NCBI RefSeq assembly: GCF_021341785.1
Contig: NZ_JAJTTF010000006.1
Coordinates: forward strand, 1-64,000
Reading direction: 5' to 3'
From: Microbacterium sp. Au-Mic1
Lineage (GTDB): Bacteria; Actinomycetota; Actinomycetes; Actinomycetales; Microbacteriaceae
Length of the DNA stretch: 64,000 bases
Shown here: piece after piece, positions 25,769-34,656 of the stretch
Layout of the letters: each line of letters begins with the position of its first letter
Numbering within the stretch: position 1 is the stretch's first letter
Notes under the pieces: generated by a model
Database searches by the model: none
Seen by the model: the letters and a program-made list of their open reading frames with translations, nothing else
What the model was told of the DNA's origin: nothing
Made by a program: the position numbers and the translations under genes

Positions 25769-28624
25769 TCAGCCCTTGCGGGGTGCCGTCACATCGATCA
25801 GCGCGGCGGTGTTGTTCTGCATCGACTTCTTCACCGAGATCACGGTGCCGTAGCCCACGCCGGCATCGGCGGGGTTGCCGGTGCCGAGGGTGGTGAACCC
25901 GAGGTCCAGACCGTAGAGGTCGGTCGCGGGAGTGCCGTCGGGGTTGACGACGCGCGTGCTGTACGGCGCGTTGCCGACCGAGGGCACGACCACCGAGGCG
26001 TCGCGCATGCGGTTGAACAGCTGACCGTCGCGGACCTCCAGGCCGGCCACCCAGCCCTTGTCGTCGGTGAAGGTGCTCACCGCGGGCTGCGCCGGGATGT
26101 CGGTGCAGGCCTCGTTCTGGTAGTTCGCGTCGACCAGGCAGTCCTTGAACGGCAGGGTCGGCGTGAGCCCGAACGCCGCGTTCGACGACTGCGCACGGCT
26201 GGAGATGTTCTTCAGCACGGACGGATCCAGATCCGCCTCCGCACCCGTGCGGCGCAGCGGGTCGAAGTGGCTGTCCACGAGCAGCAGGCCGCCCTTGGCA
26301 CCGTAGCTCGGCAGGCTCGTCAGGTTCGTGGTGACCTGGTTCGAGCTGCCGTACGTGGTGTCGCGGTACCAGACCAGCGCGCCCGGGGCGTTGTACGGGA
26401 CCTTCTCGACCTTCCAGCCGTCGGCGCTGTACACGGTGGTGTAGCCGTACTTCAGGCCGTTGTCGAAGCCGTCGAAGTTGCGCCACTCGACCAGGTAGTA
26501 CTGCGCCTTGATCTGCGTGCCGGTGTCACGCGCCCAGCCGGCGCCGGTGGTGTCGGTGAAGGTGCCGTCGACCGCGGTCCAGCCGTTGTCGCCGGATTCG
26601 ACGTCGTCGGTCCAGACGTCCGCTCCGCCGGCGGTCAGGGCGAAGTCGTCCGAGAACCAGCCGCGCTCCTGGAACGCCGCGTCGGTCGCCTGACGCAGAC
26701 GGATCTGGATGTTCTGCCCCGCGTACGCCGACAGGTCGACATGGTCGTGGCGCCAGCCGTCGGTCGACCCGGTCAGGCCGTACTTCTTGTTGCCGAAGTC
26801 CTTCATCCGGCCGTTCGGGTCGCCGTAGCCGTCATCCGTGGAGACCAGCGCGCCGGACTCGTCGTAGACCTTCTGCTCGGTCCAGGTGGATCCGCCGTCG
26901 GTCGAGACCTCGACGAAGCCGTAGTCCCAGTCCTCCTCGATGACGTAGTTGTTCCACATCGAGAAGGTCGCTCCGACGGGCACGTTGTCGATCGAGCGGG
27001 TCAGCGTCGCATCCGCCCAGCTCTGGTCGGAGTTGGAGTACCACATCTCGGATCCGCTGTGCGGTTCCGCCAGCACGATCGTCTTGTCGGGCAGGTTGAC
27101 CTTGATGCCGTCCTCGGTGCCCTTCGCGGGACGCGAGGTCTGGCCGACCTTGATGGTCTTCTTCCCGTCACCGGGATTCACGACCGCCGGGTCCGCCCAG
27201 CCGAGCACCCACTTGTCCCAGATCCCCATGTGGGTCGGCTGCGACTGGAAGATCGGACCGGAGTGCGAGCCGGAGCTCATCAGATCCCAGAAGTCGATGT
27301 CGGAGTTCCCGGCGTTCGACGTGTCGTACAGGTCGGGCAGGCCGAGGTCGTGGCCGTACTCGTGCGCGAACACGCCGACTCCCGAGTTCTCCGGCTGCAC
27401 GATGTAGTTCTGGATCTTGAAGTCGGTACCCGGGATCGTGGCGCCACCCGCGACGTCGGACGAGTGCGCCCAGATCGCGTAGGTGCCCTCCTTGCCGCCG
27501 CCACCGGACTTGTCCTCACCGGCGTGCACGAGCACGACGTGGTCGATGATGCCGTCGGGCTCGTTCACGTTGCCGTCGCCGTCGCGATCGCCCTGGTCCT
27601 CGATGTCGTAGTCGGACCACGGGAAGGAGGGGTCGGCCTGCGCGAGCGCCGCCACAGCGTCGATGGGCAGCTGCCCCGCACCGAGCGGGTTGTCGGGGTG
27701 TCCCTGCATGTCCTGCATGGGGCCGGCCTCGTACTCGCCGGTCGCGGGGTTGAGGTGGCACACCGTCGCCCCGTAGTAGGCCTCGGAATGAGGCACGGTG
27801 ACCCACGCGGTCGCCTCACCGGTGAGGGTGTATGCGCCGCGGGACATCTCCTCGTACATGTTCTTCATGGTGTTGCCGGAGATGTCGAACCCGGGCTTGC
27901 CGTCCAGACCCGTCAGGTCGGTGCGTACGCGCTCGGTGACGCCCTGCTTCGAGAACAGCATCTTGTTGTAGAAGTCGCTCGAGAAGTCGGGCATCCACAT
28001 CGTGTTGTTGTCGGGCTGCGCGGCCGTGGCAGGGTCCGGGATGTTGTTGTGCAGGGTCGGCCCCTGCACGTCTCCCGGCTTGCAGTCGGTCGCGCCGAAC
28101 GCCGTCGGGACCTGCAGGTTCGAGAAGTCCTCCGTGCCCCCGAACTCGACCAGGATCGTGAGGAGCTTCGCCTGCTGCGTGGTCTTGGACTTCTTCAGAT
28201 TCTTCGGGCTCTTGCCGGTTTTCACGGCCTTCGCCTCGGTGATCGCGAGCTGCTTGGCCGCGACGGGGTTGCCCTGGGCGTGCTTCTGGTCGTTCTCCTT
28301 GGCGCGCTCGAAGGCCGCGGCGCCGATCGCCTGGCGCGCGCTCGTGCTGCCGTTCGTGTCGGCGACCGCTTCGTCGTCGGACGCGTCGGTGAACGCTTCG
28401 GCGCGGGGGGCCACGTAGTTGATGTAGTGGTCGCTGGTGCCGCTCTTCGCGTCGGCCCCTGCGGGACCGGCGCTCGTGGAGGTCACCGTGCTCGACGGCG
28501 GGGGGCTCGACGGCGCTGCGACGGCGGGAACGGCCCCGAGGGTCGCCACCCCGGCCGCCGCCAGTGCGAACGCGGACGTCGTCGCCACCACACGTCGTCG
28601 TGTGCGAGCGCTCTTCTCTGACAT
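25769..28624 (-). CDS. Secreted M6 metalloprotease (immune inhibitor A type)
   Basis: A 951-aa exported zinc protease. The signal peptide (residues 1-38) is twin-basic then hydrophobic and ends AVA. A propeptide-like region runs to about residue 130. The M6 catalytic domain contains FAHEYGHDLGLPDLYDT, that is HExxHxxGxxD, at about residues 424-434, followed by the typical DFWDLMSSGSHSG Met-turn. Downstream are immune-inhibitor-A-type beta-rich domains. ATG with GGAGGGAGAAGC before it. Monocistronic with its own terminator. Such enzymes degrade host or environmental proteins for nutrition or immune evasion. Confidence 0.93.
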   Translation of the reverse strand: MSEKSARTRRRVVATTSAFALAAAGVATLGAVPAVAAPSSPPPSSTVTSTSAGPAGADAKSGTSDHYINYVAPRAEAFTDASDDEAVADTNGSTSARQAIGAAAFERAKENDQKHAQGNPVAAKQLAITEAKAVKTGKSPKNLKKSKTTQQAKLLTILVEFGGTEDFSNLQVPTAFGATDCKPGDVQGPTLHNNIPDPATAAQPDNNTMWMPDFSSDFYNKMLFSKQGVTERVRTDLTGLDGKPGFDISGNTMKNMYEEMSRGAYTLTGEATAWVTVPHSEAYYGATVCHLNPATGEYEAGPMQDMQGHPDNPLGAGQLPIDAVAALAQADPSFPWSDYDIEDQGDRDGDGNVNEPDGIIDHVVLVHAGEDKSGGGGKEGTYAIWAHSSDVAGGATIPGTDFKIQNYIVQPENSGVGVFAHEYGHDLGLPDLYDTSNAGNSDIDFWDLMSSGSHSGPIFQSQPTHMGIWDKWVLGWADPAVVNPGDGKKTIKVGQTSRPAKGTEDGIKVNLPDKTIVLAEPHSGSEMWYSNSDQSWADATLTRSIDNVPVGATFSMWNNYVIEEDWDYGFVEVSTDGGSTWTEQKVYDESGALVSTDDGYGDPNGRMKDFGNKKYGLTGSTDGWRHDHVDLSAYAGQNIQIRLRQATDAAFQERGWFSDDFALTAGGADVWTDDVESGDNGWTAVDGTFTDTTGAGWARDTGTQIKAQYYLVEWRNFDGFDNGLKYGYTTVYSADGWKVEKVPYNAPGALVWYRDTTYGSSNQVTTNLTSLPSYGAKGGLLLVDSHFDPLRRTGAEADLDPSVLKNISSRAQSSNAAFGLTPTLPFKDCLVDANYQNEACTDIPAQPAVSTFTDDKGWVAGLEVRDGQLFNRMRDASVVVPSVGNAPYSTRVVNPDGTPATDLYGLDLGFTTLGTGNPADAGVGYGTVISVKKSMQNNTAALIDVTAPRKG

Positions 28625-28863
28625 TGCTTCTCCCTCCAGGCATCGCCCCAGGGGTTCCCGCGGCGATGCGGATGTCGTGCACCGGTCAGGCGCACAAGAA
28701 CCAGCATTACCGTGAAAGTCCTATGCAAGGGAAGAGAATCGCCTGAAAAAGGAAGATCCTCCGCCGATATACCGCGAGCCGCGGAAGAGCCGCGGCGGAC
28801 GGGGATCCGACGGCGCGGGATCGGTCCGGACAGCGGAGGAATTCCCGCGGGAGAACGAACGAA

Positions 28864-28895
28864 GGGCGCCGCCCGGGATGTCCCGTGCGGCGCCC
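28864..28895 (-). terminator. Terminator after the small lipoprotein gene
   Basis: GGGCGCCGC..CGGG (28864-28877) pairs with CCCG..GCGGCGCCC (28882-28895), followed on the minus strand by TTCGTTCGTT. It lies 40 nt beyond the lipoprotein stop. The rest of 28625-28934 holds the protease promoter and leader and shows no gene. Confidence 0.75.
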
Positions 28896-28934
28896 TCGTC
28901 GAGCGCTCGCCGTTCAGCGCGCGCCGGGTAGGGG

Positions 28935-29435
28935 TCAGCCCTTGTTGCAGAGATCCTGCAGCTTCTTGCCCTGCTCGGTCAGCTTCGCGCTGGCGTCCTG
29001 AGCCTTGGTCGAGATCTCCTCGACCTTGGTCTGCGCCTCCTTGAGCTTGTCCATCGCGGCCGGGTCCGTGGCGTCGATGTTCTTCATGTCGGGCATCTCG
29101 AAGCCGTCGAAGACCTTGACGAAGCTCTTGAACTCGGTCGCGAACGCCGTCAGCGGCGCCTTCACCGTCTCGTTGGTGACCTTCTTGCCGGCCTCGTCGA
29201 GACCCTTCTGCACGGGCGCGAAGATCCCGGCGAAGTCGACCTTCTCGCCGGTGGTGGCCTTCTGCATGGCCGAGCTGAGGTCGCTCGAGACGCTCGAGGT
29301 GGCCTTGGTCATCTCGGTGTTGGCGATCTTGCACGCGTCGGCCACGCTCTGGCCGCCCGAGCAGGCGGTCATGGTGGCGGTGAGGACGATCGCCGCGGCG
29401 AGGCCGCCGATGCGGGTCAGGGTTGCCTTGTTCAT
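28935..29435 (-). CDS. Small lipoprotein, helical, function unknown
   Basis: A 166-aa lipoprotein. The lipobox is TMTACSGG, with Cys at about residue 25. The mature part is Lys/Ala/Asp/Glu-rich and predicted to be almost wholly helical, with heptad-like spacing at about 95-155, so a small coiled-coil or three-helix bundle is likely. It contains one further Cys pair (DACKIA near residue 34 and DLCNKG at the end) that could form a disulfide. I recognise no family. Start chosen for the CGGAGAGCTC Shine-Dalgarno and immediate signal peptide; its terminator makes it monocistronic. Confidence 0.75.
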   Translation of the reverse strand: MNKATLTRIGGLAAAIVLTATMTACSGGQSVADACKIANTEMTKATSSVSSDLSSAMQKATTGEKVDFAGIFAPVQKGLDEAGKKVTNETVKAPLTAFATEFKSFVKVFDGFEMPDMKNIDATDPAAMDKLKEAQTKVEEISTKAQDASAKLTEQGKKLQDLCNKG

Positions 29436-29630
29436 GTTGAGCTCTCCGGTCTCTCCATAGATGTGGCTGCCGGTCCGAAAGGGCGCGACAGCCATGGTTG
29501 CCTTCCACCCTATTCCGAGCCGATCCATAGACTCGGACCCGTGCAGCGGATCCGAGGGGATCGTGATCGCACCGAGATGTCGATGACACGGTGCGTTCAC
29601 CGGCCCGCAGAGGTCAAGGCCCCGCCGAGA

Positions 29631-30329
29631 TCAGGACGGCGCCGAAGCGGTCGCTGCGCAGCGCTCCAGCACATCGGCGAGGGCCGCAGGTCGACTCAGC
29701 GCCACGCGATGGCTGCCGTCGATCTCGTCCGGCGCGATGCCCAGGCGCTCGCGAACCACCCCGCGGAGGAACTCGGCGGGCAGCACTCGATCCTGGCGGC
29801 ACAGCACGAACCGGGTGGGCACGTCGGGCCAGGCCGTCATCGGCCACGGCTCGACCATCGCCGTGCGCGACGGGTGCGCGCGTTCACGGCTGAGCGCCTG
29901 GGCAGCCAGCTCTCGGGGAACGTCGTGATAGAAGGCCACGAAGGGGTCGGCGCTCCCGGTCAGCCCGCCGTCCCGTTCCGCCTGCTCCGCGACAGCGGAC
30001 TCGTAGCCCAGGTCTTCCCACCACCGCTCGGGCGGCTCCCCCGGCGCCGGGATCATGCCGGCGAGCAGCACCAGCACGTCGACGGGCACGCGCTCGGTGA
30101 CCAGCGGCGCGGTGAAGGCGCCGAAGGAATGGCCGACGACGATCAGATCCCGGCGATCGCCGACAGCCTCCGCCACGGCGTCGGCATAGTCGGAGAGCGT
30201 CAGCGACTCGTCGTCGGCGGGCAGGTCGGGCGCGACGACATCGTGCCCCCTGGCGCGGAGCTCCGCCGCGACCAGATGGAAATGCCACCCGACATCGCCG
30301 GCACCATGGATCAGCACGAACGTCGCCAT
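29631..30329 (-). CDS. Alpha/beta hydrolase
   Basis: A 232-aa soluble serine hydrolase. FVLIHGAGDVGWHFH gives the oxyanion strand and loop, VGHSFGAF (about residue 78) the nucleophile elbow with Ser, and DGSHRVALSRPAALADVL the catalytic His region near the C-terminus. It is close in size and motif pattern to small plant-type esterase/hydroxynitrile-lyase-like hydrolases common in actinobacteria. The substrate is not known. ATG at 30329 lies directly before the first beta strand and follows GGAGGTGGC. It lies just outside the tRNA-proximal end of the island. Confidence 0.85.
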   Translation of the reverse strand: MATFVLIHGAGDVGWHFHLVAAELRARGHDVVAPDLPADDESLTLSDYADAVAEAVGDRRDLIVVGHSFGAFTAPLVTERVPVDVLVLLAGMIPAPGEPPERWWEDLGYESAVAEQAERDGGLTGSADPFVAFYHDVPRELAAQALSRERAHPSRTAMVEPWPMTAWPDVPTRFVLCRQDRVLPAEFLRGVVRERLGIAPDEIDGSHRVALSRPAALADVLERCAATASAPS

Positions 30330-30383
30330 CAGGGCGCCACCTCCTGCCCTCCCATGGGATCGGACACTCCCAAGGTAGACGAA

Positions 30384-30405
30384 AACCCCCGATCTCTCGG
30401 GGGTT
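30384..30405 (-). terminator. Terminator of the disrupted tRNA
   Basis: AACCCCCGA (30384-30392) pairs with TCGGGGGTT (30397-30405) and is followed on the minus strand by TTTTCG. It stands just past the 3' end of the tRNA fragment, so this side is probably the original chromosomal flank. Confidence 0.7.
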
Positions 30406-30409
30406 CTCA

Positions 30410-30440
30410 TGGCGGTGACGGTGGGATTTGAACCCATCGC
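30410..30440 (-). other. tRNA 3' fragment (probable tRNA-Ser), island attachment site
   Basis: Read on the minus strand, GATGGGTTCAAATCCCACC gives a T-arm and loop and CGTCACCGCCA the 3' acceptor strand, discriminator G and CCA. G73 and a matching GGTGACG 5' strand point to tRNA-Ser. Upstream (30441-30700 on the minus strand) I find no GGTGACG 5' half, D-arm or anticodon arm that folds, although CGGGGC/GCCCCG at 30442-30466 could be a variable arm. The gene therefore appears cut, as at a tRNA attachment site. No further CDS is seen in 30330-30669. Confidence 0.55.
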
Positions 30441-30669
30441 CCGGGGCTCGGAGGGGCTCGCCCCGACCCTGAATCCTCTCGCTTACGAGGAGAACCGGCG
30501 CTTTTGCTCACACCTGCACACGGGTGCTCGCACCACTTCTTGCACCAAAATGCACCACGCCCGCGCCGGACCCCGCACGGCCGAACGAGACCCCGGGGGT
30601 CGAGCCGCACGATCCCAGGAGAGACACCTGTTGCCCGCACTCGCCGCAGGATGCGACAGGCTCATTCGC

Positions 30670-31509
30670 ATGAAGTTCGATGCCGACGACGTCAGGTCCG
30701 CCTTTAGGAGCCGCTCTGCGACGTTCTTGGGTAGCGGCACGTTTGGGTCGACGTGGCACCTTCGGGGGTTTGATGACGGCGACGCAGATGCCGCCGCGAA
30801 GATTCTCAAACCGGAGCACTTTAGCGCCAATAGGGTTCAGCGGGAGATTGAGGGGATGCAGCGCTTCTCTCACGCTGGAGTGGCGCGGCTAATCGATGTC
30901 CGGCAAGCACAGCTTGCCGGCACGGAGCCGCTGACCCTCATCTGCGAGTACATCCCAGGCGGGAACGTCGCTGTCAATGTGAAAGAGAACGGCTTGCCTG
31001 CGCGTCGCGAGATCAACTCGTTCGCGCACGGGCTCCTAAGCGCGACCTCCGAACTGCACGCTGCGGGGACTGTGCACCGCGACATCAAGCCGGACAACAT
31101 CATGCTTCGTGACGGCGATTGGGCACGACCAGTGCTCATTGACTTTGGCCTGAGCAAGGCCATCTCGGATGTCACAATCACTCGCTACCCGAGTCGTGTC
31201 GGGAGCCCGCCTTGGATGGCTCCTGAGCAACTTGTCGGGGAGCGTGCCCGCAAGGCCTCGGACATGTGGGCAATCGGCGTGGTCCTCTACTCACTGCTCA
31301 CCGGAAAGCACCCATACCTGGATCTCGACAATCCCCAGGGGTTGGATGTCGAAGATCTCTACGACATGGCCATGGCGCCCCACCGCCCATGGAACGTGAC
31401 CAAGCCAAAGAAGCTGATCAGACTCGTCGACAGGCTTCTGGTGGCAGAGCCGCTTCACGCCCGCGGTAGCGCGCGTCGAGCGATCCAAGACCTAGGGAGA
31501 GACAAATGA
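30670..31509 (+). CDS. Serine/threonine protein kinase
   Basis: A 279-aa soluble eukaryote-like kinase without membrane or sensor domains. The Gly-rich loop is LGSGTFGSTW (about residues 20-29), the ATP Lys is in AAAKIL (about 43), the catalytic loop HRDIKPDN starts at about 136, the Mg-binding DFG at 157, and the APE motif appears as MAPEQ in PWMAPEQLVG. The kinase is complete and should be active. The gene overlaps the next by 4 nt (ATGA), so the 399-aa protein is its likely partner or substrate. Codon and base composition are less GC-rich than the backbone. The ATG at 30670 is chosen because the kinase fold begins within 15 residues. Confidence 0.9.
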   Translation: MKFDADDVRSAFRSRSATFLGSGTFGSTWHLRGFDDGDADAAAKILKPEHFSANRVQREIEGMQRFSHAGVARLIDVRQAQLAGTEPLTLICEYIPGGNVAVNVKENGLPARREINSFAHGLLSATSELHAAGTVHRDIKPDNIMLRDGDWARPVLIDFGLSKAISDVTITRYPSRVGSPPWMAPEQLVGERARKASDMWAIGVVLYSLLTGKHPYLDLDNPQGLDVEDLYDMAMAPHRPWNVTKPKKLIRLVDRLLVAEPLHARGSARRAIQDLGRDK

Positions 31510-32705
31510 CCGCGAAGGATGGTTGGAGCGGGAGGAGTAGGAAGAAGGCGCTCAACGGCAGAGCGCCACTACTTCTGTTGCACCGTAGCTATCAGAACTC
31601 TTCGAGGCTGCCGGAACTGGCCGATCATCTTGCCAGGATCCATGGCGATGCATTGGGACTCGGAACGGTTATTCGGCTTCCGCGGATCTCGTCTAAGAAG
31701 GCATCCGAAGTCTCGCGTTCGTTCGAGCGTGTCCCCGTTCGCATCGTCGATCCAGAGCTATGGCGGGGTGATTGCCTCGGCTGGCCTGGTGCAAAGGAGC
31801 TCACGGCTACGGAGCTGAGCTGGAACTACATTCGCGATGTGCCGGTGAAGCCAGGGCGCCTCTGGATCAAGTCAGTTCTCGACCTACAAGAAGACTATGA
31901 CGCCTCGGTACTCCTGTCTCCGACCGGATGGGTCAGCGAAGCAAACGGAGCCAAATCACTGCAGCGAGCGCTTGCAACAATCGACGAAGCGCGCTCCTTG
32001 CGATCCGGCCAGAACCTCTGGGCCAATCTGACATTGGATTCCAAGTGGCTCACTGACGCCTCACTGCGAAACACGCTTATCGACGAGCTCGTAGAGAGCG
32101 ACCTGACCGACTGGTATTTGCGCTTCTGGTGGCCGGACGTCTCGCCTCGTTATGGGCAACTGCAAGAAGCGACAATTCTGACCGGCTACAGAGACCTCGT
32201 TCGGGCGGCCGCACTTGAGGACCGCCGTCTCTACCTCCCCAACTCGGGCCTGACAGGCTGGCTGATGGGAGCGATCGGAGCCGCTGGCTTTTCTACAGGA
32301 CAAGCGTGGGACGAACAGGCATTCGCTGCGCAAAGGATCGTCAGGCGCTCGCCCGGCCAGAAGCCAACGCCGCGCATCCCGCGCTACTTCGACAGCACAC
32401 TTCTACATACTGTCGAGTTCAGCGAACACGAACGCCTAACGGAGCTGAGCGGTCATCTGACGCTTGAGACTCCATACTCGAGAGAAGTCAGCTCTGGCGG
32501 TCATACCCCGGAGCGCGCCAGCTTGCACTATCTCGCTGCGGTCGCAGACCTAGTCGCTTCAACCGCAGGCAAGCGCCGAGCGAATCGCACTCATGCACGC
32601 GTCAAGGCGGCCCGCGAGTTCATCAAATCTCTGGACAAGATCGACCAGCCCACTGGAATCAACAGCCCGTCACACCTCACGCTGTGGCCGAAAATGCTCC
32701 GGTAG
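31506..32705 (+). CDS. Unrecognised protein coupled to the kinase
   Basis: A 399-aa soluble protein I cannot assign. It starts in a 4-nt overlap with the kinase stop. The middle shows a regular alternation of hydrophobic strands and helices (WANLTLDSKW at about 177, DWYLRFWWPDV at about 204, RRLYLPNSGLTGWLMGAIGAAGFSTG at about 240), which reads like a beta/alpha barrel similar in look to tRNA-guanine-transglycosylase-type barrels; this is an impression, not a match. The C-terminal 60 residues are basic and helical (KRRANRTHARVKAAREFIKSL). The stop region overlaps the convergent gene by 36 bp. Pairing with a kinase at the integrase end of an island suggests a two-gene accessory, possibly defence, system. 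Confidence 0.8.
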   Translation: MTAKDGWSGRSRKKALNGRAPLLLLHRSYQNSSRLPELADHLARIHGDALGLGTVIRLPRISSKKASEVSRSFERVPVRIVDPELWRGDCLGWPGAKELTATELSWNYIRDVPVKPGRLWIKSVLDLQEDYDASVLLSPTGWVSEANGAKSLQRALATIDEARSLRSGQNLWANLTLDSKWLTDASLRNTLIDELVESDLTDWYLRFWWPDVSPRYGQLQEATILTGYRDLVRAAALEDRRLYLPNSGLTGWLMGAIGAAGFSTGQAWDEQAFAAQRIVRRSPGQKPTPRIPRYFDSTLLHTVEFSEHERLTELSGHLTLETPYSREVSSGGHTPERASLHYLAAVADLVASTAGKRRANRTHARVKAAREFIKSLDKIDQPTGINSPSHLTLWPKMLR

Positions 32706-33521
32706 CACCCAACCGAAAACAGGGCTTACAGGCCCCTCCATCTCGCCCCGCGCGAACATCTCGAGGGTCCGCTCGCTCAACAGCGCACGCCCCACTGCAG
32801 TCTTGCTGCGGTTCACGCGTGCTGGACGCACGAGGACTCGAGCGGCACCGGTTGCATCATCAAGTGAGATCACTCCGATGCCCCGTGCCCCGATCGCAGA
32901 CAAGTCACCTTCTAACGACGTTGTCGAGTGGGCCGGAAGCGCTATGTAAGCCGCATCGGCCGACCACCGCTGCCTTCTGGCTTGCGAGAACGCGCGACGC
33001 CAATCTCGGAGTTTCGCCTCGACGGTAACGACGCGCTCTCCAACGAATGCCGCGCCTGGAACTCGCACGATGTGAGAGCCGTCCTTGATCAGCCAACCTT
33101 TGTCCTGCATCAGCGGGAAGACGGATCGTCGGACGTACTCATCCGACAACCCAACCGACGCACCAGCGCTGGAGAGAGGTATCGGCTTCTTTGCTTCCAT
33201 GGCGAGGCGAACCTCCGTCTCCGACGAGAGCGGAACGATCTTTTCCTGCGCTCTTCGCTCAACCCCGGCCATGTCGAACCTGACGGCGACTAGATCCGGA
33301 ACGCCCGCGACCGCGGGGACCTCCGTAAATATGCTCACGCGGTCACGACCGGAGCGACTAAAGGCCAAGGAGGGTAGGGACACCCTGAGGCTCGGAAGCA
33401 TCTGCGACTCGAAGCGGTAGGCGTGAGTCGCGTACTTCGCGCTTCCTACCAAAGGCCGCACCCTATCCCTCCGGTCCGTCGCACGTCGAGCCAAATCTGG
33501 CACTAGCTCAATGTACTCCAT
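32670..33521 (-). CDS. PD-(D/E)XK-like protein with internal winged helix
   Basis: A 283-aa soluble protein. VAGVPDLVAVRFD (about residues 71-83) and VVTVEAKLRDWRRAFSQARRQ (about 165-185) form the D...ExK pattern of restriction-endonuclease-like folds, and the trailing QA..Q helix and AAYIALPA strand fit the same fold. Between them residues 96-160 (EVRLAMEAKKPIPLSSAGASVGLSDEYVRRSVFPLMQDKGWLI) read as a winged-helix segment. No named family is recognised. It may be a DNA-cleaving effector or a DNA-binding regulator. It is convergent with and overlaps the kinase partner gene by 36 bp. Confidence 0.75.
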   Translation of the reverse strand: MEYIELVPDLARRATDRRDRVRPLVGSAKYATHAYRFESQMLPSLRVSLPSLAFSRSGRDRVSIFTEVPAVAGVPDLVAVRFDMAGVERRAQEKIVPLSSETEVRLAMEAKKPIPLSSAGASVGLSDEYVRRSVFPLMQDKGWLIKDGSHIVRVPGAAFVGERVVTVEAKLRDWRRAFSQARRQRWSADAAYIALPAHSTTSLEGDLSAIGARGIGVISLDDATGAARVLVRPARVNRSKTAVGRALLSERTLEMFARGEMEGPVSPVFGWVLPEHFRPQREV

Positions 33522-33558
33522 GCGTGCGACAGCGCTTAGAGACGCCGAGCAGATACCG

Positions 33559-34656
33559 CTACAGCTGGAGCTGAGTCCGTCGCTGTGAGCTCAATGCGTG
33601 GGTCACGTTGTCCAAGTCGTCCGGAAAGAGCGCCGCGTAGGTGTCGAGGGTCACCTTTGCTGACTTATGACCCAGCATCCGCTGGACCACTTTCACGTTG
33701 GCCCCCGCGCTGATCGCCAACGAGGCAGCAGTATGGCGCAAGTCGTGAGGTGTGATCCGCGTCATGTCAGGATCCTCAGTCATCGCCCGCTTCACCGCTG
33801 CCTGGAACCAGCCGTTCTGGCTGTTGCCCTGACGCAGAAATCCTCCGTCTGCTGCGACCCAAAGTCGGTCCTCACGACTCTTGGCCAGGCACGCCTCAGC
33901 GAGCTCTGCGTCGAGGAAGTCCGGGTAGGCAACTACCCGCCGCTCGTGGTTCTTAACGTCGCCGAGAACGTGTTTGCCGTTGACCTCCGTGACCGCCTCG
34001 CGGATCATCAACCGCCTCTTCACAACATCAACGTTGCGAACCCGCAGGGCAGTCGCCTCACCCCACCGCAATCCGGTGTAGGCGAGAAATCGCACGAGAG
34101 TGGGATGGCGGGAGGCACGGGCAAGCGACTCGACCTGACCGTGCGAGAGATAAGCCTCGTCGGGAAGAGGCTTCCTCTTGATCGCGATGCCGCGTGCCGG
34201 ATTCTTAACGATTCGCCCATCCTCGATCGCATCATCAAGGATGCCCGCGAGTAGGTCGCGTGCTCGCGCAACGGTTGTGTGCGAACGCTCCTCGCCGAGC
34301 TGATGCAACCAGGCCGCAAGTTCGCGGCGGGTTAGGGCACCGACCGCGTAGTCTCCCCACCTCGGCAGCACGTGGACTCTCCAGCAGCTCTCCACGGAGT
34401 GATGGCTACTCACTGTGACTGAAGCCCTGTGCCGAACGAGCCAATCGGGCCCGAGTTCGGCGATGCGAATCTTGGCATCAGCCGGATCCACGTAGGCGCC
34501 CTTGAGCTTCGACACCTCCACGGTTGCAAGGTGCGCTTCTGCATCCCGCTTGAGCTTGAATCCGCGATCGTGGCCCCGGGTGCCGTCGGGTTTCGTGTAC
34601 CAGACCTCGTACATCCGCCCCTTGGTCTTGGTCGAGTACACCTTGACCGTGCCCAT
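33559..34656 (-). CDS. int: Tyrosine recombinase (integrase)
   Basis: A 365-aa site-specific recombinase that integrates and, with Xis, excises the element. The N-terminal arm-binding domain (residues 1-60, VYSTKTKGRMYEVWYTKPDGTRG) is of the AP2/DUF-like type common in actinobacteriophages. A SAM-like core-binding domain covers about 65-155. The catalytic domain shows the Arg in YTGLRWGEA, the Lys region VKNHERR, HDLRHTAAS for His and Arg, LGHKSAKVTLDTYAALF with the second His and the nucleophile Tyr. The gene is intact. Start ATG overlaps the xis stop (TGATG). Confidence 0.96.
   Translation of the reverse strand: MGTVKVYSTKTKGRMYEVWYTKPDGTRGHDRGFKLKRDAEAHLATVEVSKLKGAYVDPADAKIRIAELGPDWLVRHRASVTVSSHHSVESCWRVHVLPRWGDYAVGALTRRELAAWLHQLGEERSHTTVARARDLLAGILDDAIEDGRIVKNPARGIAIKRKPLPDEAYLSHGQVESLARASRHPTLVRFLAYTGLRWGEATALRVRNVDVVKRRLMIREAVTEVNGKHVLGDVKNHERRVVAYPDFLDAELAEACLAKSREDRLWVAADGGFLRQGNSQNGWFQAAVKRAMTEDPDMTRITPHDLRHTAASLAISAGANVKVVQRMLGHKSAKVTLDTYAALFPDDLDNVTHALSSQRRTQLQL

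Noticed and set aside
29463..30431. Long plus-strand frame opposite the alpha/beta hydrolase
   Set aside because: It is the antisense shadow of a gene with clear catalytic motifs.
30410..30520. Complete type II tRNA
   Set aside because: T-arm and acceptor 3' strand are clear, but no 5' acceptor strand, D-arm or valid anticodon loop (U33) could be found upstream.
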